DNA of 25,329 nt, taken from a virus. The stretch is from the IMG/VR virus record IMGVR_UViG_3300042474_000108, positions 1-25,329 of that record. One strand, written 5' to 3'. A program made the translations under genes and the position numbers. Below the pieces are notes generated by a model. It saw only the letters and a list, made by a program, of their open reading frames with translations. It was not told the DNA's origin and did no database searches. Shown one piece after another: positions 1 to 6,836 of this stretch; position 1 is the stretch's first letter, and each line of letters starts with the position of its first letter.

Positions 1-382
1 TTACCGGTCTATATAATACTCCCATAGCGGTAACCATTTCCTCCCAGTTGTCTATGTTATTGTTTACATCTAGAAACTCTCCGAAACTTAAATTGTCTAA
101 TTTAGGAATCCAGCCAAACTCAATACCTCCAAGTTTAAAACTTTCTGTTAATGGCTGCTCAACCGAAAGTAAATCGACTAATATCTTTACTACTTTGTTT
201 GCCGAGTCTGAATCTATTTGCTTGGCTTGGTCCTCTGTTACCTCGCAGAATATTTCAATCATTTTCAAACCTAGATATGTCTCTTGGTTTTTTTTGTTTT
301 TGCTATACTCAAACTCTTTCAAGTATCTTTGGTATTTGCTCAAACTGATTTCCTCTAGCGAACTTGGTACTATTAATTTCAT
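1..382 (-). CDS. Probable tail-assembly (chaperone-like) protein, 3' end cut off by window edge
   Basis: The frame opens with ATG at 382-380 and runs without a stop for 127 codons to position 1, so the C-terminus lies outside the window. The N-terminus reads MKLIVPSSLEEISLSKYQRY, and the visible end contains FGWIPKLDNLSFGEFLDV and MGVLYRPV. I recognise this layout (a 'FxPnLdxxxfGEfxD' segment followed by 'A/MxVLYRP') from proteins that sit near the tape measure in Bacteroidota siphophages and are assumed to be tail-assembly chaperones; that role is an inference from context, not from catalytic residues. It follows the 56-aa gene and the terminase genes in transcription order. A programmed frameshift, common in tail chaperones, would lie outside the window. 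The start is supported by the ACGTTATATA motif 3 nt upstream, as in the gene at 19339. Confidence 0.75.
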   Translation of the reverse strand, partial: MKLIVPSSLEEISLSKYQRYLKEFEYSKNKKNQETYLGLKMIEIFCEVTEDQAKQIDSDSANKVVKILVDLLSVEQPLTESFKLGGIEFGWIPKLDNLSFGEFLDVNNNIDNWEEMVTAMGVLYRPV

Positions 383-385
383 AAC

Positions 386-395
386 TATATAACGT
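386..395 (-). promoter_or_regulatory. ACGTTATATA motif upstream of the tail-assembly-like gene
   Basis: Minus-strand ACGTTATATA lies 3 nt before the ATG at 382. The same 10-mer occurs at 19352-19343 (also 3 nt before an ATG) and 22415-22406, and an 8-bp match (CGTTATAT) at 21611-21604, all upstream of virion genes. It could be a late promoter element or a translation/operator site; the function is inferred from recurrence only. Confidence 0.4.
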
Positions 396-400
396 GAGTT

Positions 401-571
401 TTATTTATTTGTGAGTTTCTTTCGTACTATCCTTAACGTTTCAACTTGACCTATGCAAACTGCATATCTCTGCTCGTTGTCTGGATATTCTTTTATAAGT
501 TTCTCATCCGACATACAACGATTAATAAATTCGTTTGTAGTCTCTCCGGTTTCTTTTTTTGGTAATGGCAT
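401..571 (-). CDS. Small conserved phage protein, 56 aa
   Basis: ATG at 571-569, stop TAA at 403-401, 56 codons. The protein starts MPLPKKETGETTNEFINRCM and continues with a 'SDEKLIKEYPDNEQRYAVC' segment. Short proteins with this 'FIxRCM-D....YPDxxQRxAVC' signature are frequent next to terminase, portal or protease genes in Bacteroidota phages; the same stretch can also occur fused to head proteins. No function is established that I know of. It starts 12 nt after the large terminase stop, in the same transcriptional direction, so it is probably co-transcribed with the packaging genes. Confidence 0.75.
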   Translation of the reverse strand: MPLPKKETGETTNEFINRCMSDEKLIKEYPDNEQRYAVCIGQVETLRIVRKKLTNK

Positions 572-583
572 ATTATTTATGTT

Positions 584-1783
584 TTATTTGATTGCGTATG
601 TTCCTCTGTTTTTTAAATCTTTAATTGCTTGGTAAGATAATGCTAAACTAATTACACTATCGTCGTGTACTCCTTGAGGTGCAGAATATTGCACATTCCT
701 TGTGGTCTGGTTATATATGTACGTGAATGCTTCTAGCTCATCTACTAGCCAACTGATATTTAATATTTGGATTTCTTTCTGCTCGAATAGTACGGCCAAG
801 TCTTCAATCATTATCGGCTTTGTCTTTGTGCTTGTGACAAATGGATAGACTCTTTTACCGCATATCTTTTTAAGCATTTCAAAAAATACGTCTCCTTGAT
901 TATTTACCTCGACATATACTTTTGCATTGTACTCATTTATTTTAATTCCTACCTTGTCAATTATTCTGGTCCACTCATCGTGTCTCCAGCGTTCACAATA
1001 TACTATTTGTTTGTGTTCGTTTATTATAGTCAGTACTGTGTAGTCATCTGCTCGTCCTATATCTAAACCTCCGTAATATACATTCGAGTTTGTTGGCTCT
1101 CCGATGCACTCTCTTACATTTGCGAATAGTCCACTTGAATTGTCTAAAAATTCGGCTAGGTACTCTTGTCTAAATATGTGGCTTGGTAGTGACCTCTTTC
1201 GCTCTTCCAAATCTAACTCATTTATGAATGGAGTGTCGTAGCTTGTAAAGTGAAAATACTTATATCGATTGTCGTAATTAGGCTGGAGTGATAAGGTATG
1301 AAAATGATTTTTTCCTTTTGGTGTGGATATGAATATAACCTTTTTACCTTTGACTAATACGGTTGCAGAAAGTACCTCGCTCCATAGTTCCTCTCTGGTA
1401 AATGCAACCTCATCTATTATAAGATAGTCAAATGTATTTCCTCGAATATTGTCCGGTCTTTCTCCAGAGAAAAAAGAGATAGTGCTTCCGAATCCTTTGA
1501 CTGTTAATTCACTTTGATTAAACTCAAAAAAGCCACTCGTTCTGGTGGCCTTCTCTAATTCGCTAAATACTTTTTTCCCTTGCTTATATACCGGAGTAAC
1601 CCAAGCAATATTACATCCTCTGTTATTGATTGCCCAGTATAACATTTGATTAATTGCCAGCATCGTTTTACCAAACTGCCTCCCGATATTCAATACATAA
1701 TATTTGTACGGCTCATTATTTATTGAATCGTGTATTTGCCTTTGGTTTGGGTGTGGCTTATAACCTTTAATGCTACTCATCAA
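584..1783 (-). CDS. terL: Terminase large subunit (packaging ATPase/nuclease)
   Basis: 399 aa. It drives DNA into the prohead and cuts the concatemer. The N-terminal ATPase carries a Walker A GRQFGKT at residues 34-40, Walker B YLIIDE at 120-125 and the coupling motif FISTPKG at 151-157. The C-terminal RNase H-like nuclease shows GGLDIGRADD near residues 237-246 and a late HDD at about 373-375, consistent with metal-binding acidic residues. Length and motif order fit Terminase_6-type large subunits of siphophages. Its start overlaps the small-terminase stop by 11 bp, so translation is likely coupled. The first two codons are both ATG; which is used cannot be told. Identification is firm; the packaging mode (cos or pac) is not determinable from this. 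Confidence 0.96.
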   Translation of the reverse strand: MMSSIKGYKPHPNQRQIHDSINNEPYKYYVLNIGRQFGKTMLAINQMLYWAINNRGCNIAWVTPVYKQGKKVFSELEKATRTSGFFEFNQSELTVKGFGSTISFFSGERPDNIRGNTFDYLIIDEVAFTREELWSEVLSATVLVKGKKVIFISTPKGKNHFHTLSLQPNYDNRYKYFHFTSYDTPFINELDLEERKRSLPSHIFRQEYLAEFLDNSSGLFANVRECIGEPTNSNVYYGGLDIGRADDYTVLTIINEHKQIVYCERWRHDEWTRIIDKVGIKINEYNAKVYVEVNNQGDVFFEMLKKICGKRVYPFVTSTKTKPIMIEDLAVLFEQKEIQILNISWLVDELEAFTYIYNQTTRNVQYSAPQGVHDDSVISLALSYQAIKDLKNRGTYAIK

Positions 1784-2171
1784 ATTCGAACTTGGTTATG
1801 TTTACATCTGTCTGAGTCTTCTCTACTAATCCATTTAATCTCTGTGTAATACTCGCATTGTATTGGCCTACCATCCCTCCCTCGATTTGGTCTGCACTTC
1901 TTTCAGTTCTTATATGCGAACAGATAGCAATATATTCGTTATATAATTTATCTTGATTATCGAAATATTGTCCTATTGTCCATCCATATTTTTTTTTGAC
2001 ATAGATTTCAAATTTCTGAATTGTTAACGGTACTTCCAAAGGAATTGCTACTGGTTGACCCATCCTATTTAATTCATATTTATATCTAGGATTGCTCTTT
2101 GTATGCTCTACATATTCGTCCCATAGTTTTAGTAGCTCTTCTGGTGTCTCTATGTATTTGTGTTTTGCCAT
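1773..2171 (-). CDS. terS: Terminase small subunit
   Basis: 132 aa, directly upstream of and overlapping terL by 11 bp. The sequence has the recognisable pattern of Bacteroidota phage small terminases: 'ETPEELLKLWDEYVEHTKSN' at the N-terminus, 'PLTIQKFEIYVKKKYGWTIG' in the middle (likely the helix-turn-helix DNA-recognition part) and 'DQIEGGMVGQYNASITQRLN' followed by GLVEKTQT near the C-terminus, the part I associate with oligomerisation and contact with TerL. It should bind the phage packaging site and recruit TerL. Only 6 nt separate it from the upstream DnaA-like gene, suggesting one transcript. Confidence 0.9.
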   Translation of the reverse strand: MAKHKYIETPEELLKLWDEYVEHTKSNPRYKYELNRMGQPVAIPLEVPLTIQKFEIYVKKKYGWTIGQYFDNQDKLYNEYIAICSHIRTERSADQIEGGMVGQYNASITQRLNGLVEKTQTDVNITKFEFDE

Positions 2172-2177
2172 ATCTTA

Positions 2178-2561
2178 TTATTTTAGTTGTTGCTCTTGAA
2201 AGTCTATTAAGTTGTGTAAACCTTGTAATCTGTCTGTATCGTATATGTCTCTTATTCTATTTATAAGTACTGCTTGAGGATTTGTTAGTTTTAATACTTT
2301 GGCTCTTATCTCTTCAAGTCTTCTATCGTCTCTACAAGCTATTTCGTAATTGTTAACAGAGTGAATAACTGTTGCGTGATTGTAATTCTTTCCTTTGCTC
2401 TTGTATATGTCTGCTATACTATGTAACGTTAAATTAAAATCTTTGCGTAATATGTAGCAGAATAAACTCCTTGCATCTATTATTGGTCTCTTTCGTGAGT
2501 TCTCAAAGACATTTACTTTTAGTGTATCTTTTATCTCGTTTGCTATTAATTTGTATTCCAT
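2178..2561 (-). CDS. DnaA domain IV-like DNA-binding protein
   Basis: 127 aa. Residues about 20-75 match the C-terminal DNA-binding domain of the bacterial initiator DnaA: 'DARSLFCYILRKDFNLTLHS' followed by IADIYKSKGKNYNHATVIHS, where NHATVIH corresponds to the DnaA-box recognition signature (DHTTVLH in bacteria). The AAA+ ATPase and the N-terminal domains of DnaA are absent, so it cannot act as a full initiator. It may bind DnaA boxes in host or phage DNA, either to recruit replication factors or to act as regulator; this is inference. The stop of the upstream HTH gene overlaps its start by one base (TAATG), and terS follows after 6 nt. Confidence 0.85.
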   Translation of the reverse strand: MEYKLIANEIKDTLKVNVFENSRKRPIIDARSLFCYILRKDFNLTLHSIADIYKSKGKNYNHATVIHSVNNYEIACRDDRRLEEIRAKVLKLTNPQAVLINRIRDIYDTDRLQGLHNLIDFQEQQLK

Positions 2562-2755
2562 TATTTTTTGTTTAATTGTATTTTATCAAATTTGTCTTTT
2601 GTTACTATATATCCAAGTGCTTCGTAAAGTTTTAAATACCGGTAAACTGTTCTATTACTTACGTTCAAATATCTTTCTATCGTATATATATTTCGTGGCT
2701 TCTCTTGTAAAAATTGCATCATTCTAATGCATCTATACATTTTGTGCTGATTCAT
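2561..2755 (-). CDS. Small helix-turn-helix protein, 64 aa
   Basis: The short protein is dominated by a winged-helix/HTH pattern: MMQFLQEKPRNIYTIERYL, then NVSNRTVYRYLKLYEALGYI and VTKDKFDKIQLNKK, which reads as helix, turn, recognition helix ('SNRTVYRYLKLYEALG') and a short beta wing, like HTH_11/DeoR-type domains. It has no effector domain. It likely binds DNA as a phage regulator or a replication accessory, given its position between an unknown gene and the DnaA-like gene. Stop and next start share one base. Confidence 0.75.
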   Translation of the reverse strand: MNQHKMYRCIRMMQFLQEKPRNIYTIERYLNVSNRTVYRYLKLYEALGYIVTKDKFDKIQLNKK

Positions 2756-2756
2756 A

Positions 2757-3110
2757 TTAATAAAGATTAAAGGTTGAGTTATTTAATTCAATAGTTACAT
2801 CGTTATCTAAAAAGTCTAAAACAATTCCTTTAAATTTATATACCTTTTTAGACTCATCTATCATTAAAAATTTAGTATCGTTTTTTATGTCTCTTTTAAT
2901 TTTTGGCAATAATTGTAAACCAAATTTTTTATTTAGTTTGTCTGCTAATTTTTTACCATTTATAGAAATCTTAAATTCATCCGTAAATATTTGATTTTTA
3001 TCTTTAGCGATTTTTATGCACTCATCCCAAAATGAAAATATTTCGTCATCTTTATAATTAAGCTCCATTAAAGTGCTATTAATTTCTGTAATTCTTTCGT
3101 GAATATTCAT
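2757..3110 (-). CDS. Hypothetical protein, 117 aa
   Basis: I do not recognise a family. It is Lys- and Asn-rich and starts MNIHERITEINSTLMELNYK, with a central 'SINGKKLADKLNKKFGLQLL' stretch and a C-terminal beta-like part (KFKGIVLDFLDNDVTIELNN). No membrane segment or cysteine cluster is present. It sits between the exonuclease and the HTH gene with 1-nt gaps on each side, so it belongs to the same transcript as the replication genes. Confidence 0.7.
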   Translation of the reverse strand: MNIHERITEINSTLMELNYKDDEIFSFWDECIKIAKDKNQIFTDEFKISINGKKLADKLNKKFGLQLLPKIKRDIKNDTKFLMIDESKKVYKFKGIVLDFLDNDVTIELNNSTFNLY

Positions 3111-3111
3111 A

Positions 3112-3822
3112 TCATTTTGTTTTTAATCTTAATAATAGGTAACATTCTATAAATCGCTCTCGTGCTTTCTGCTTGTATATTTTTTTAAATAGACTAAATA
3201 CTACTCGAATATAATTATAATCGCTTACACAGTCTTTAAATGCGTTTTTAACGTACTTTGCTCCATATCCTTTGCAGAAGTTTACATTGTCGGCAGTATC
3301 TCCTACTATCATTTGTTCATAAAAGTTATACTTTGCCTCTGCCTCTGTTATATTGTGGTAACATTGTTTTTTATAGTGATAGTCATATATAATGCAAGGT
3401 AACTGCTTATAGTCTTTGTCTATTGAAACTATTATTACTTCGTCTCTTCCGAATGTCTCTGTTAAACTGGTCCAGTAGGTTGCTACTAAATCGTCTGTCT
3501 CTACTCCATAACCTTGCTTGGCTTGGTATTGCTCTTTTACATAGTCTTGCAATTCGTTTAATATCGGAGGAACTTCTCTGTCTATTCTGTTTGCTTTGTA
3601 GGTTTTGGATATCTGTTTGCGAAAGTTTCCTTTAGCACAAGCAAAAGTTATAACCTTATCAACTTCGTAGTCAAGTTCAATAGTATTGATTATTTTCATT
3701 ACTACCTCGTTATATTTGTCTTTTGCCTCTTCGATATTATGGTAACCGGTATCCTCTGGAGTTTCTTTTTGCTTATAACAACTGCTCCAGATTAAACTGT
3801 CTGCGTCTATTAATACTATCAT
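3112..3822 (-). CDS. 5'-3' exonuclease / FEN-like nuclease
   Basis: 236 aa, PIN/FEN-fold nuclease of the type phages use to remove RNA primers or resect DNA. Acidic metal-binding motifs appear in family order: LIDADSLIW (residues 4-12), NFRKQISKTYKANR (mid N-terminal half, the arch/substrate region), VETDDLVATYW (about 108-118), VSIDKDYKQLP, and GDTADNV followed by KGYGAKYV, the helix-hairpin-helix-like DNA contact region that follows the last Asp pair. The C-terminus is short compared with bacterial Pol I 5' nuclease domains but normal for phage versions. It overlaps the upstream 74-aa gene by 4 bp (ATGA type). The activity is well supported; the exact substrate is not. Confidence 0.9.
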   Translation of the reverse strand: MIVLIDADSLIWSSCYKQKETPEDTGYHNIEEAKDKYNEVVMKIINTIELDYEVDKVITFACAKGNFRKQISKTYKANRIDREVPPILNELQDYVKEQYQAKQGYGVETDDLVATYWTSLTETFGRDEVIIVSIDKDYKQLPCIIYDYHYKKQCYHNITEAEAKYNFYEQMIVGDTADNVNFCKGYGAKYVKNAFKDCVSDYNYIRVVFSLFKKIYKQKARERFIECYLLLRLKTK

Positions 3823-4043
3823 ATTGTTACTAGTCTAGTTATTTCCTCTATTTGCTCTCTTACTCTTTTGTCTGTTGCCTCTCTAGATTTGTAAACTAAA
3901 TTTACAATGTGTGGTAAATCCATAAATAAAGTTTCGGCATTCCAAACTATTTCTCCAAACTCTCCGGTAAAATAAATTTCTCCGTTGCTTTCGCTCAAAG
4001 TATGTGTTTCGTGTACATACATTTGTTTTAATTTTTTGCTCAT
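3819..4043 (-). CDS. Hypothetical protein, 74 aa (first gene after a strong promoter)
   Basis: Not recognised. It starts MSKKLKQMYVHETHTLSESN and contains a beta-like centre (GEIYFTGEFGEIVW) and a charged helix at the C-terminus (SREATDKRVREQIEEITRLV). It is the first gene downstream of the perfect promoter at 4099-4069, with the A-rich leader AACAAAACAAAATT before the ATG. Its stop overlaps the exonuclease start (ATGA). Confidence 0.75.
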   Translation of the reverse strand: MSKKLKQMYVHETHTLSESNGEIYFTGEFGEIVWNAETLFMDLPHIVNLVYKSREATDKRVREQIEEITRLVTI

Positions 4044-4068
4044 AATTTTGTTTTGTTTTTGTTGGTTA

Positions 4069-4099
4069 CAAATATAATCTTTTTTTAGTTATTAACAAA
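4069..4099 (-). promoter_or_regulatory. Bacteroidota-type sigma-A promoter for the exonuclease-terminase operon
   Basis: On the minus strand, TTTG at 4099-4096 is followed by exactly 19 nt and TATATTTG at 4076-4069, matching the known Bacteroidota consensus TTTG-N19-21-TAnnTTTG. Transcription should start near 4062, about 20 nt before the ATG at 4043. It lies in the gap just after the nuclease-like gene and would drive 4043 down to the terminase genes. Confidence 0.75.
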
Positions 4100-4102
4100 T
4101 TT

Positions 4103-4513
4103 TTAGTATTTATTTATTATTGATGCTTGGCTCTCTGACAAAAAGTAAACAGTTTTGTTTATCAGTTCGTCTCTGTTAAATTTCTCGGTTGCTTTACAGT
4201 TTATTATATTCGGCTCTGGCAGTTCTAAACTATCCAAATAATAAAGATAGTTTCCTCTGGAATCAAATACATAGTAAAATTTTAAGCAATCATTTTCCAT
4301 TAACTTATCGTATTTAAATTTCTCTAGGACTTTAGTTGGATAGTATGCGTGTCTTAATTTAAACTCAATTACGCAGTCAAATCCTTTCGGTGTTTTGCCT
4401 CTTGCATCGTAATGCTCAAACTCTTCTCCGGTCCATTCTAAATCCCAGCCGTCTAAATTTAGCAAGTAGATAATACCTCTCTCCCACTTGTGGTGTGATG
4501 TCTCGTTGCTCAT
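4103..4513 (-). CDS. Possible PD-(D/E)XK-type nuclease, 136 aa
   Basis: The middle of the protein contains HYDARGKTPKGFDCVIEFKL. D46, E50 and K52 in 'FDCVIEFK' fit the D-x(3)-E-x-K core of PD-(D/E)XK nucleases, with a following helix (PTKVLEKFKYDKL) in the expected place. The size fits small resolvase- or VRR-NUC-like enzymes. This is a motif-level assignment, not a family match; a non-catalytic fold is possible. It overlaps the upstream 69-aa gene by 4 bp and is the last gene before the promoter at 4099-4069. Confidence 0.7.
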   Translation of the reverse strand: MSNETSHHKWERGIIYLLNLDGWDLEWTGEEFEHYDARGKTPKGFDCVIEFKLRHAYYPTKVLEKFKYDKLMENDCLKFYYVFDSRGNYLYYLDSLELPEPNIINCKATEKFNRDELINKTVYFLSESQASIINKY

Positions 4514-4719
4514 TTTGATGTTTGATTTTTTATGTAAAATTCATTCAAATCATCGATATAACTTTGAATTATTTTAGGACTGCACTTACAAGGATAGTTA
4601 ACTTTGTGGTCGAAGTAGTGAGCGTGTAATTGGCTTATTTTTAAATACTCATCGTTGCTAATTGTGTGGCCTAAATTATCTCGGAATGTCTGCCACCATA
4701 TCCAGTCTTCTTTTGTCAT
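4510..4719 (-). CDS. Hypothetical phage protein, 69 aa
   Basis: Starts MTKEDWIWWQTFRDNLGHTI and contains HAHYFDHKVNYPCKCSPKII. The 'PCxCSPK..Q.yIddLN.fY' segment is common in small Bacteroidota phage proteins of unknown function; the two closely spaced Cys could bind metal only together with His residues upstream. Coupled by ATGA overlaps to both neighbours. Confidence 0.75.
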   Translation of the reverse strand: MTKEDWIWWQTFRDNLGHTISNDEYLKISQLHAHYFDHKVNYPCKCSPKIIQSYIDDLNEFYIKNQTSK

Positions 4720-4850
4720 TTTCTATTGATTTTAAATTCGTTTAACTTGTCTCTTCTTTTATCGCAGTTGCAGTTAGGATATATTTTTTTTACTATCCAT
4801 TGTATACCGGTTACTCTAAATAAGTATTCTAGTTTATCTCCTAGTCTCAT
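4716..4850 (-). CDS. Small phage protein, 44 aa
   Basis: ATG at 4850-4848, stop TGA at 4718-4716, giving MRLGDKLEYLFRVTGIQWIV, then KKIYPNCNCDKRRDKLNEFK, INRK. The pattern 'LGDxxexxxxxTGIxxxVKK....NCnCdkRrdkLN' is a recurrent small protein in Flavobacterium phages with unknown role. ATGA overlaps at both ends support it as a translated gene. Confidence 0.75.
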   Translation of the reverse strand: MRLGDKLEYLFRVTGIQWIVKKIYPNCNCDKRRDKLNEFKINRK

Positions 4851-4963
4851 AAAAATACATTTACTACTATTATAAATCCGATTATTACTGTTGCCATAAA
4901 TAATAATATTTCTTTGGCAGTCTTTAATATAAACTCTATTTCTTTTTTGTCTTGAGGTGTCAT
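4847..4963 (-). CDS. Small single-pass membrane protein, 38 aa
   Basis: ATG at 4963-4961, stop TGA at 4849-4847. A charged N-terminus (MTPQDKKEIEFILKTAKEIL) is followed by a hydrophobic helix (LFMATVIIGFIIVVNVFL) that ends at the stop. It is flanked by ATGA overlaps with both neighbours. The function is unknown; a membrane-acting early phage peptide is possible. Confidence 0.7.
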   Translation of the reverse strand: MTPQDKKEIEFILKTAKEILLFMATVIIGFIIVVNVFL

Positions 4964-5190
4964 AAATTTTCTATTTCGTGTTTAACTTCTAGCCAATATT
5001 CGTATTTATCTACTCGTGAATAATTATTAATTTTTATTGCATCAATAATATCATCTACTGCTATTAACGCACATCGTTTTATTAATGAATTAATCTCATC
5101 CTCGGTTGTGTTTTCATCGCACCAGCTATTTAATACTATAGTTGATTCATATTTGTTAAATAATTCGGTTGCTTTTTTTCTTGGTGTCAT
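4960..5190 (-). CDS. Conserved phage hypothetical protein, 76 aa
   Basis: Helical protein, MTPRKKATELFNKYESTIVL ... KRCALIAVDDIIDAIK ... YEYWLEVKHEIENL. The combination 'cALIAVDeIIda....YWleVKhEIE' is very common in small ORFs of Bacteroidota phages and prophages, without known function. Overlaps both neighbours by 4 bp. Confidence 0.75.
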   Translation of the reverse strand: MTPRKKATELFNKYESTIVLNSWCDENTTEDEINSLIKRCALIAVDDIIDAIKINNYSRVDKYEYWLEVKHEIENL

Positions 5191-5375
5191 ACTATTCTTT
5201 TTTTAATTTCGAGTGCTACTTCGTTCCAGTAGTTTAACTCTATTATTTCTCCTTTGTTTTTAGCGTTTTGGATAAGGCCGTTTATAACTTCTTTTAAATA
5301 TGGTAGTGAGTATTTACTCAATAGTAAATCGGCTCTTAAAACGCTTGTAAATTGTTCTTCTAAATTATGTTTCAT
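5187..5375 (-). CDS. Hypothetical protein, 62 aa
   Basis: Not recognised as a named family. It has an all-helical look, starting MKHNLEEQFTSVLRADLLLS and ending LNYWNEVALEIKKRIV, an end similar in spirit to the next gene (YW-x-EV-x-x-EI-x), suggesting the two may be related. It overlaps the sigma-like gene by 11 bp and the downstream gene by 4 bp. Confidence 0.65.
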   Translation of the reverse strand: MKHNLEEQFTSVLRADLLLSKYSLPYLKEVINGLIQNAKNKGEIIELNYWNEVALEIKKRIV

Positions 5376-5904
5376 TTTTTATCTGTTCTTTAATTCGTTT
5401 AACTGTGTTACGGATGCTCCAGTAACTTAATTTTGTCTCTTCGCTTAAATCTGTAATTGAGTAACTCTCCACGAATATTTTTTGATAAATGAACTTTATA
5501 TAGCAGAGACTGGCTTTGTACTCTGTATGCTCTTCTATTGAGTCTATTTCGTTGTTTAACTCTTTTATCCAGTTACTAACTAAATCTTTCTGGAAATAAA
5601 ACTTATCCTCTGAATATTCGCTTTGCTCTTCTACTAGAATAATATCCTCGATGTTTATTATAATTTTCTTTTTGTTTTTACGCAAGTCATCAAAGTACAT
5701 ATTTTTTAAAGTTACATAAACAAAAAAATAGTTTATCTCCTCTCCGTCATACATCAAATCGTTATTTTTAGTCTGACTATAATTATAGATTTTAATGTAC
5801 ATCTCTTGTACGTAATCCTCTGCGATGTCATCCGGGCAGCCAAATGATTTAACATATTTTAACCACGTTGAATGCTTAAGGAATAGGACATCGAGTATAT
5901 TCAT
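5365..5904 (-). CDS. RNA polymerase sigma factor-like protein
   Basis: 179 aa. The N-terminal third resembles sigma-70 region 2 (HSTWLKYVKSFGCPDDIAED followed by YVQEMYIKIYNY and a 'YFFVYVTLKNMYFDDLRK' helix, the part that contacts -10 DNA and core polymerase). The C-terminus has a region 4-type HTH (SYSITDLSEETKLSYWSIRN then TVKRIKEQI). The spacing is that of ECF-like two-domain factors, and the linker is acidic. Such factors are common in Flavobacterium phages and may redirect host polymerase to late promoters; the ACGTTATATA sites upstream of virion genes are candidate targets. The family call is good, the role inferred. One nt separates it from the ATPase gene. Confidence 0.8.
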   Translation of the reverse strand: MNILDVLFLKHSTWLKYVKSFGCPDDIAEDYVQEMYIKIYNYSQTKNNDLMYDGEEINYFFVYVTLKNMYFDDLRKNKKKIIINIEDIILVEEQSEYSEDKFYFQKDLVSNWIKELNNEIDSIEEHTEYKASLCYIKFIYQKIFVESYSITDLSEETKLSYWSIRNTVKRIKEQIKNET

Positions 5905-5905
5905 T

Positions 5906-6817
5906 TTATAAAAAATTTAGTTGGCTTTCTTTTATAGTCCTTAATATTGATTTTCCGTCTATACTAAATCCTACATTATTCTGCAAAGCTACAATTTCAA
6001 TCGGATTATCTATACTGGTAGGTCTGCCTCCGGTTTCTATCTCTTTTATCTTTCGTATATGCAGCATTGTAGTTGTGTATAATTGTGGATGCAAAGTTAA
6101 TCGGTGTACTACTATAAAGTCATCGGCTCTATTTACGAACTTTCCTCCTCCCTCTACGTCACTTGCCATTGGCGGTAATGGATGCCCAGCAAAAGGATGG
6201 TCTGCTCTGTAAACTTGTCTCAAGGCGTTTGTATTTGCGTGAGTATTTAACCAAAGACTTACTTTGTATTCTTTGCAGTACATTCTCATTTCTGTACACG
6301 CTTGGTAATCGTATTCGTGTCCTCCTAGATTTTTCATTAAATCGTTATCTTTGATGAGAGCATTATACGGGTCTAGTAATATTCCGTTAAAATTAAAATC
6401 TTTTTTGACTTTTTTAAACATATCTATTGCAGAATGATAATCGTACATAGTAGCGTTATCCACGAATTTAAAATGTTTATTTATAAAATCGGTGTGAGTT
6501 TTAAAATTACTTTCTGAAACTAAATTTATCGGAGTTTCGTCTAGGAATTCAACTAACTTTCTAATCAAAGAATAAGAATCATTCTCGGTGCTGCAAACTA
6601 GCCATTTTAAATCGTGCTTTAAAGAGTAACAAAGCATCAAATAAAGAATGCTAGTTGTTTTACCTACGTTTGCGTGACCTAACACTATATTAAAGTTACT
6701 AGGTTTAAATCGAATATACTCATCTATTTGAGGTATGTCTAATTTTAATCCCTCTTTGAGTTTACCGGACCTAATCTGGCGAAGTATATCGAGTTGTTTG
6801 TTATAATCTATTAGCAT
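5906..6817 (-). CDS. RecA/DnaB-fold ATPase, probable replicative helicase
   Basis: 303 aa. Walker A GHANVGKT at residues 47-54 follows a short N-terminal helix; a Walker B-like strand GILLDPYNALI lies mid-protein; LWLNTHANTNAL and GGGKFVNRADDFIVVHRL fit the sensor/H4 and DNA-binding loop area of DnaB-type ATPases. The DnaB N-terminal domain is missing, so it is a minimal helicase core, as in several Bacteroidota phages. KaiC/RecA-like ATPases are an alternative. The neighbours (SSB-like, ERF, exonuclease) support replication. Its start lies 1 nt after the leader AACCAAAACA, complementary to the candidate small RNA near 9600, and a GC-rich hairpin sits 20 nt upstream, so its expression may be controlled separately. 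Confidence 0.85.
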   Translation of the reverse strand: MLIDYNKQLDILRQIRSGKLKEGLKLDIPQIDEYIRFKPSNFNIVLGHANVGKTTSILYLMLCYSLKHDLKWLVCSTENDSYSLIRKLVEFLDETPINLVSESNFKTHTDFINKHFKFVDNATMYDYHSAIDMFKKVKKDFNFNGILLDPYNALIKDNDLMKNLGGHEYDYQACTEMRMYCKEYKVSLWLNTHANTNALRQVYRADHPFAGHPLPPMASDVEGGGKFVNRADDFIVVHRLTLHPQLYTTTMLHIRKIKEIETGGRPTSIDNPIEIVALQNNVGFSIDGKSILRTIKESQLNFL

Positions 6818-6818
6818 C

Positions 6819-6832
6819 TGTTTTGGTTTAAA
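6819..6832 (-). promoter_or_regulatory. Leader site TTTAAACCAAAACA before the helicase start
   Basis: The mRNA-sense sequence TTTAAACCAAAACA ends 1 nt before the helicase ATG (6817). The identical 14-mer lies on the opposite strand at 9590-9603, inside the candidate small RNA, so 14 contiguous base pairs are possible over the initiation region. Shorter versions occur before the genes starting at 8769 and 8877. Confidence 0.5.
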
Positions 6833-6836
6833 TAAT

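Noticed and set aside
48-635. Plus-strand reading frames of 60-114 codons near the left edge
   Set aside because: They are antisense shadows of the minus-strand tail-assembly-like and 56-aa genes, whose sequences match known phage patterns; the plus-strand translations are low-complexity Leu/Ser/Phe-rich.
6455-6465. DnaA-box-like TTATCCACG
   Set aside because: Single near-match inside the helicase coding sequence, without a cluster; not enough for an origin call.
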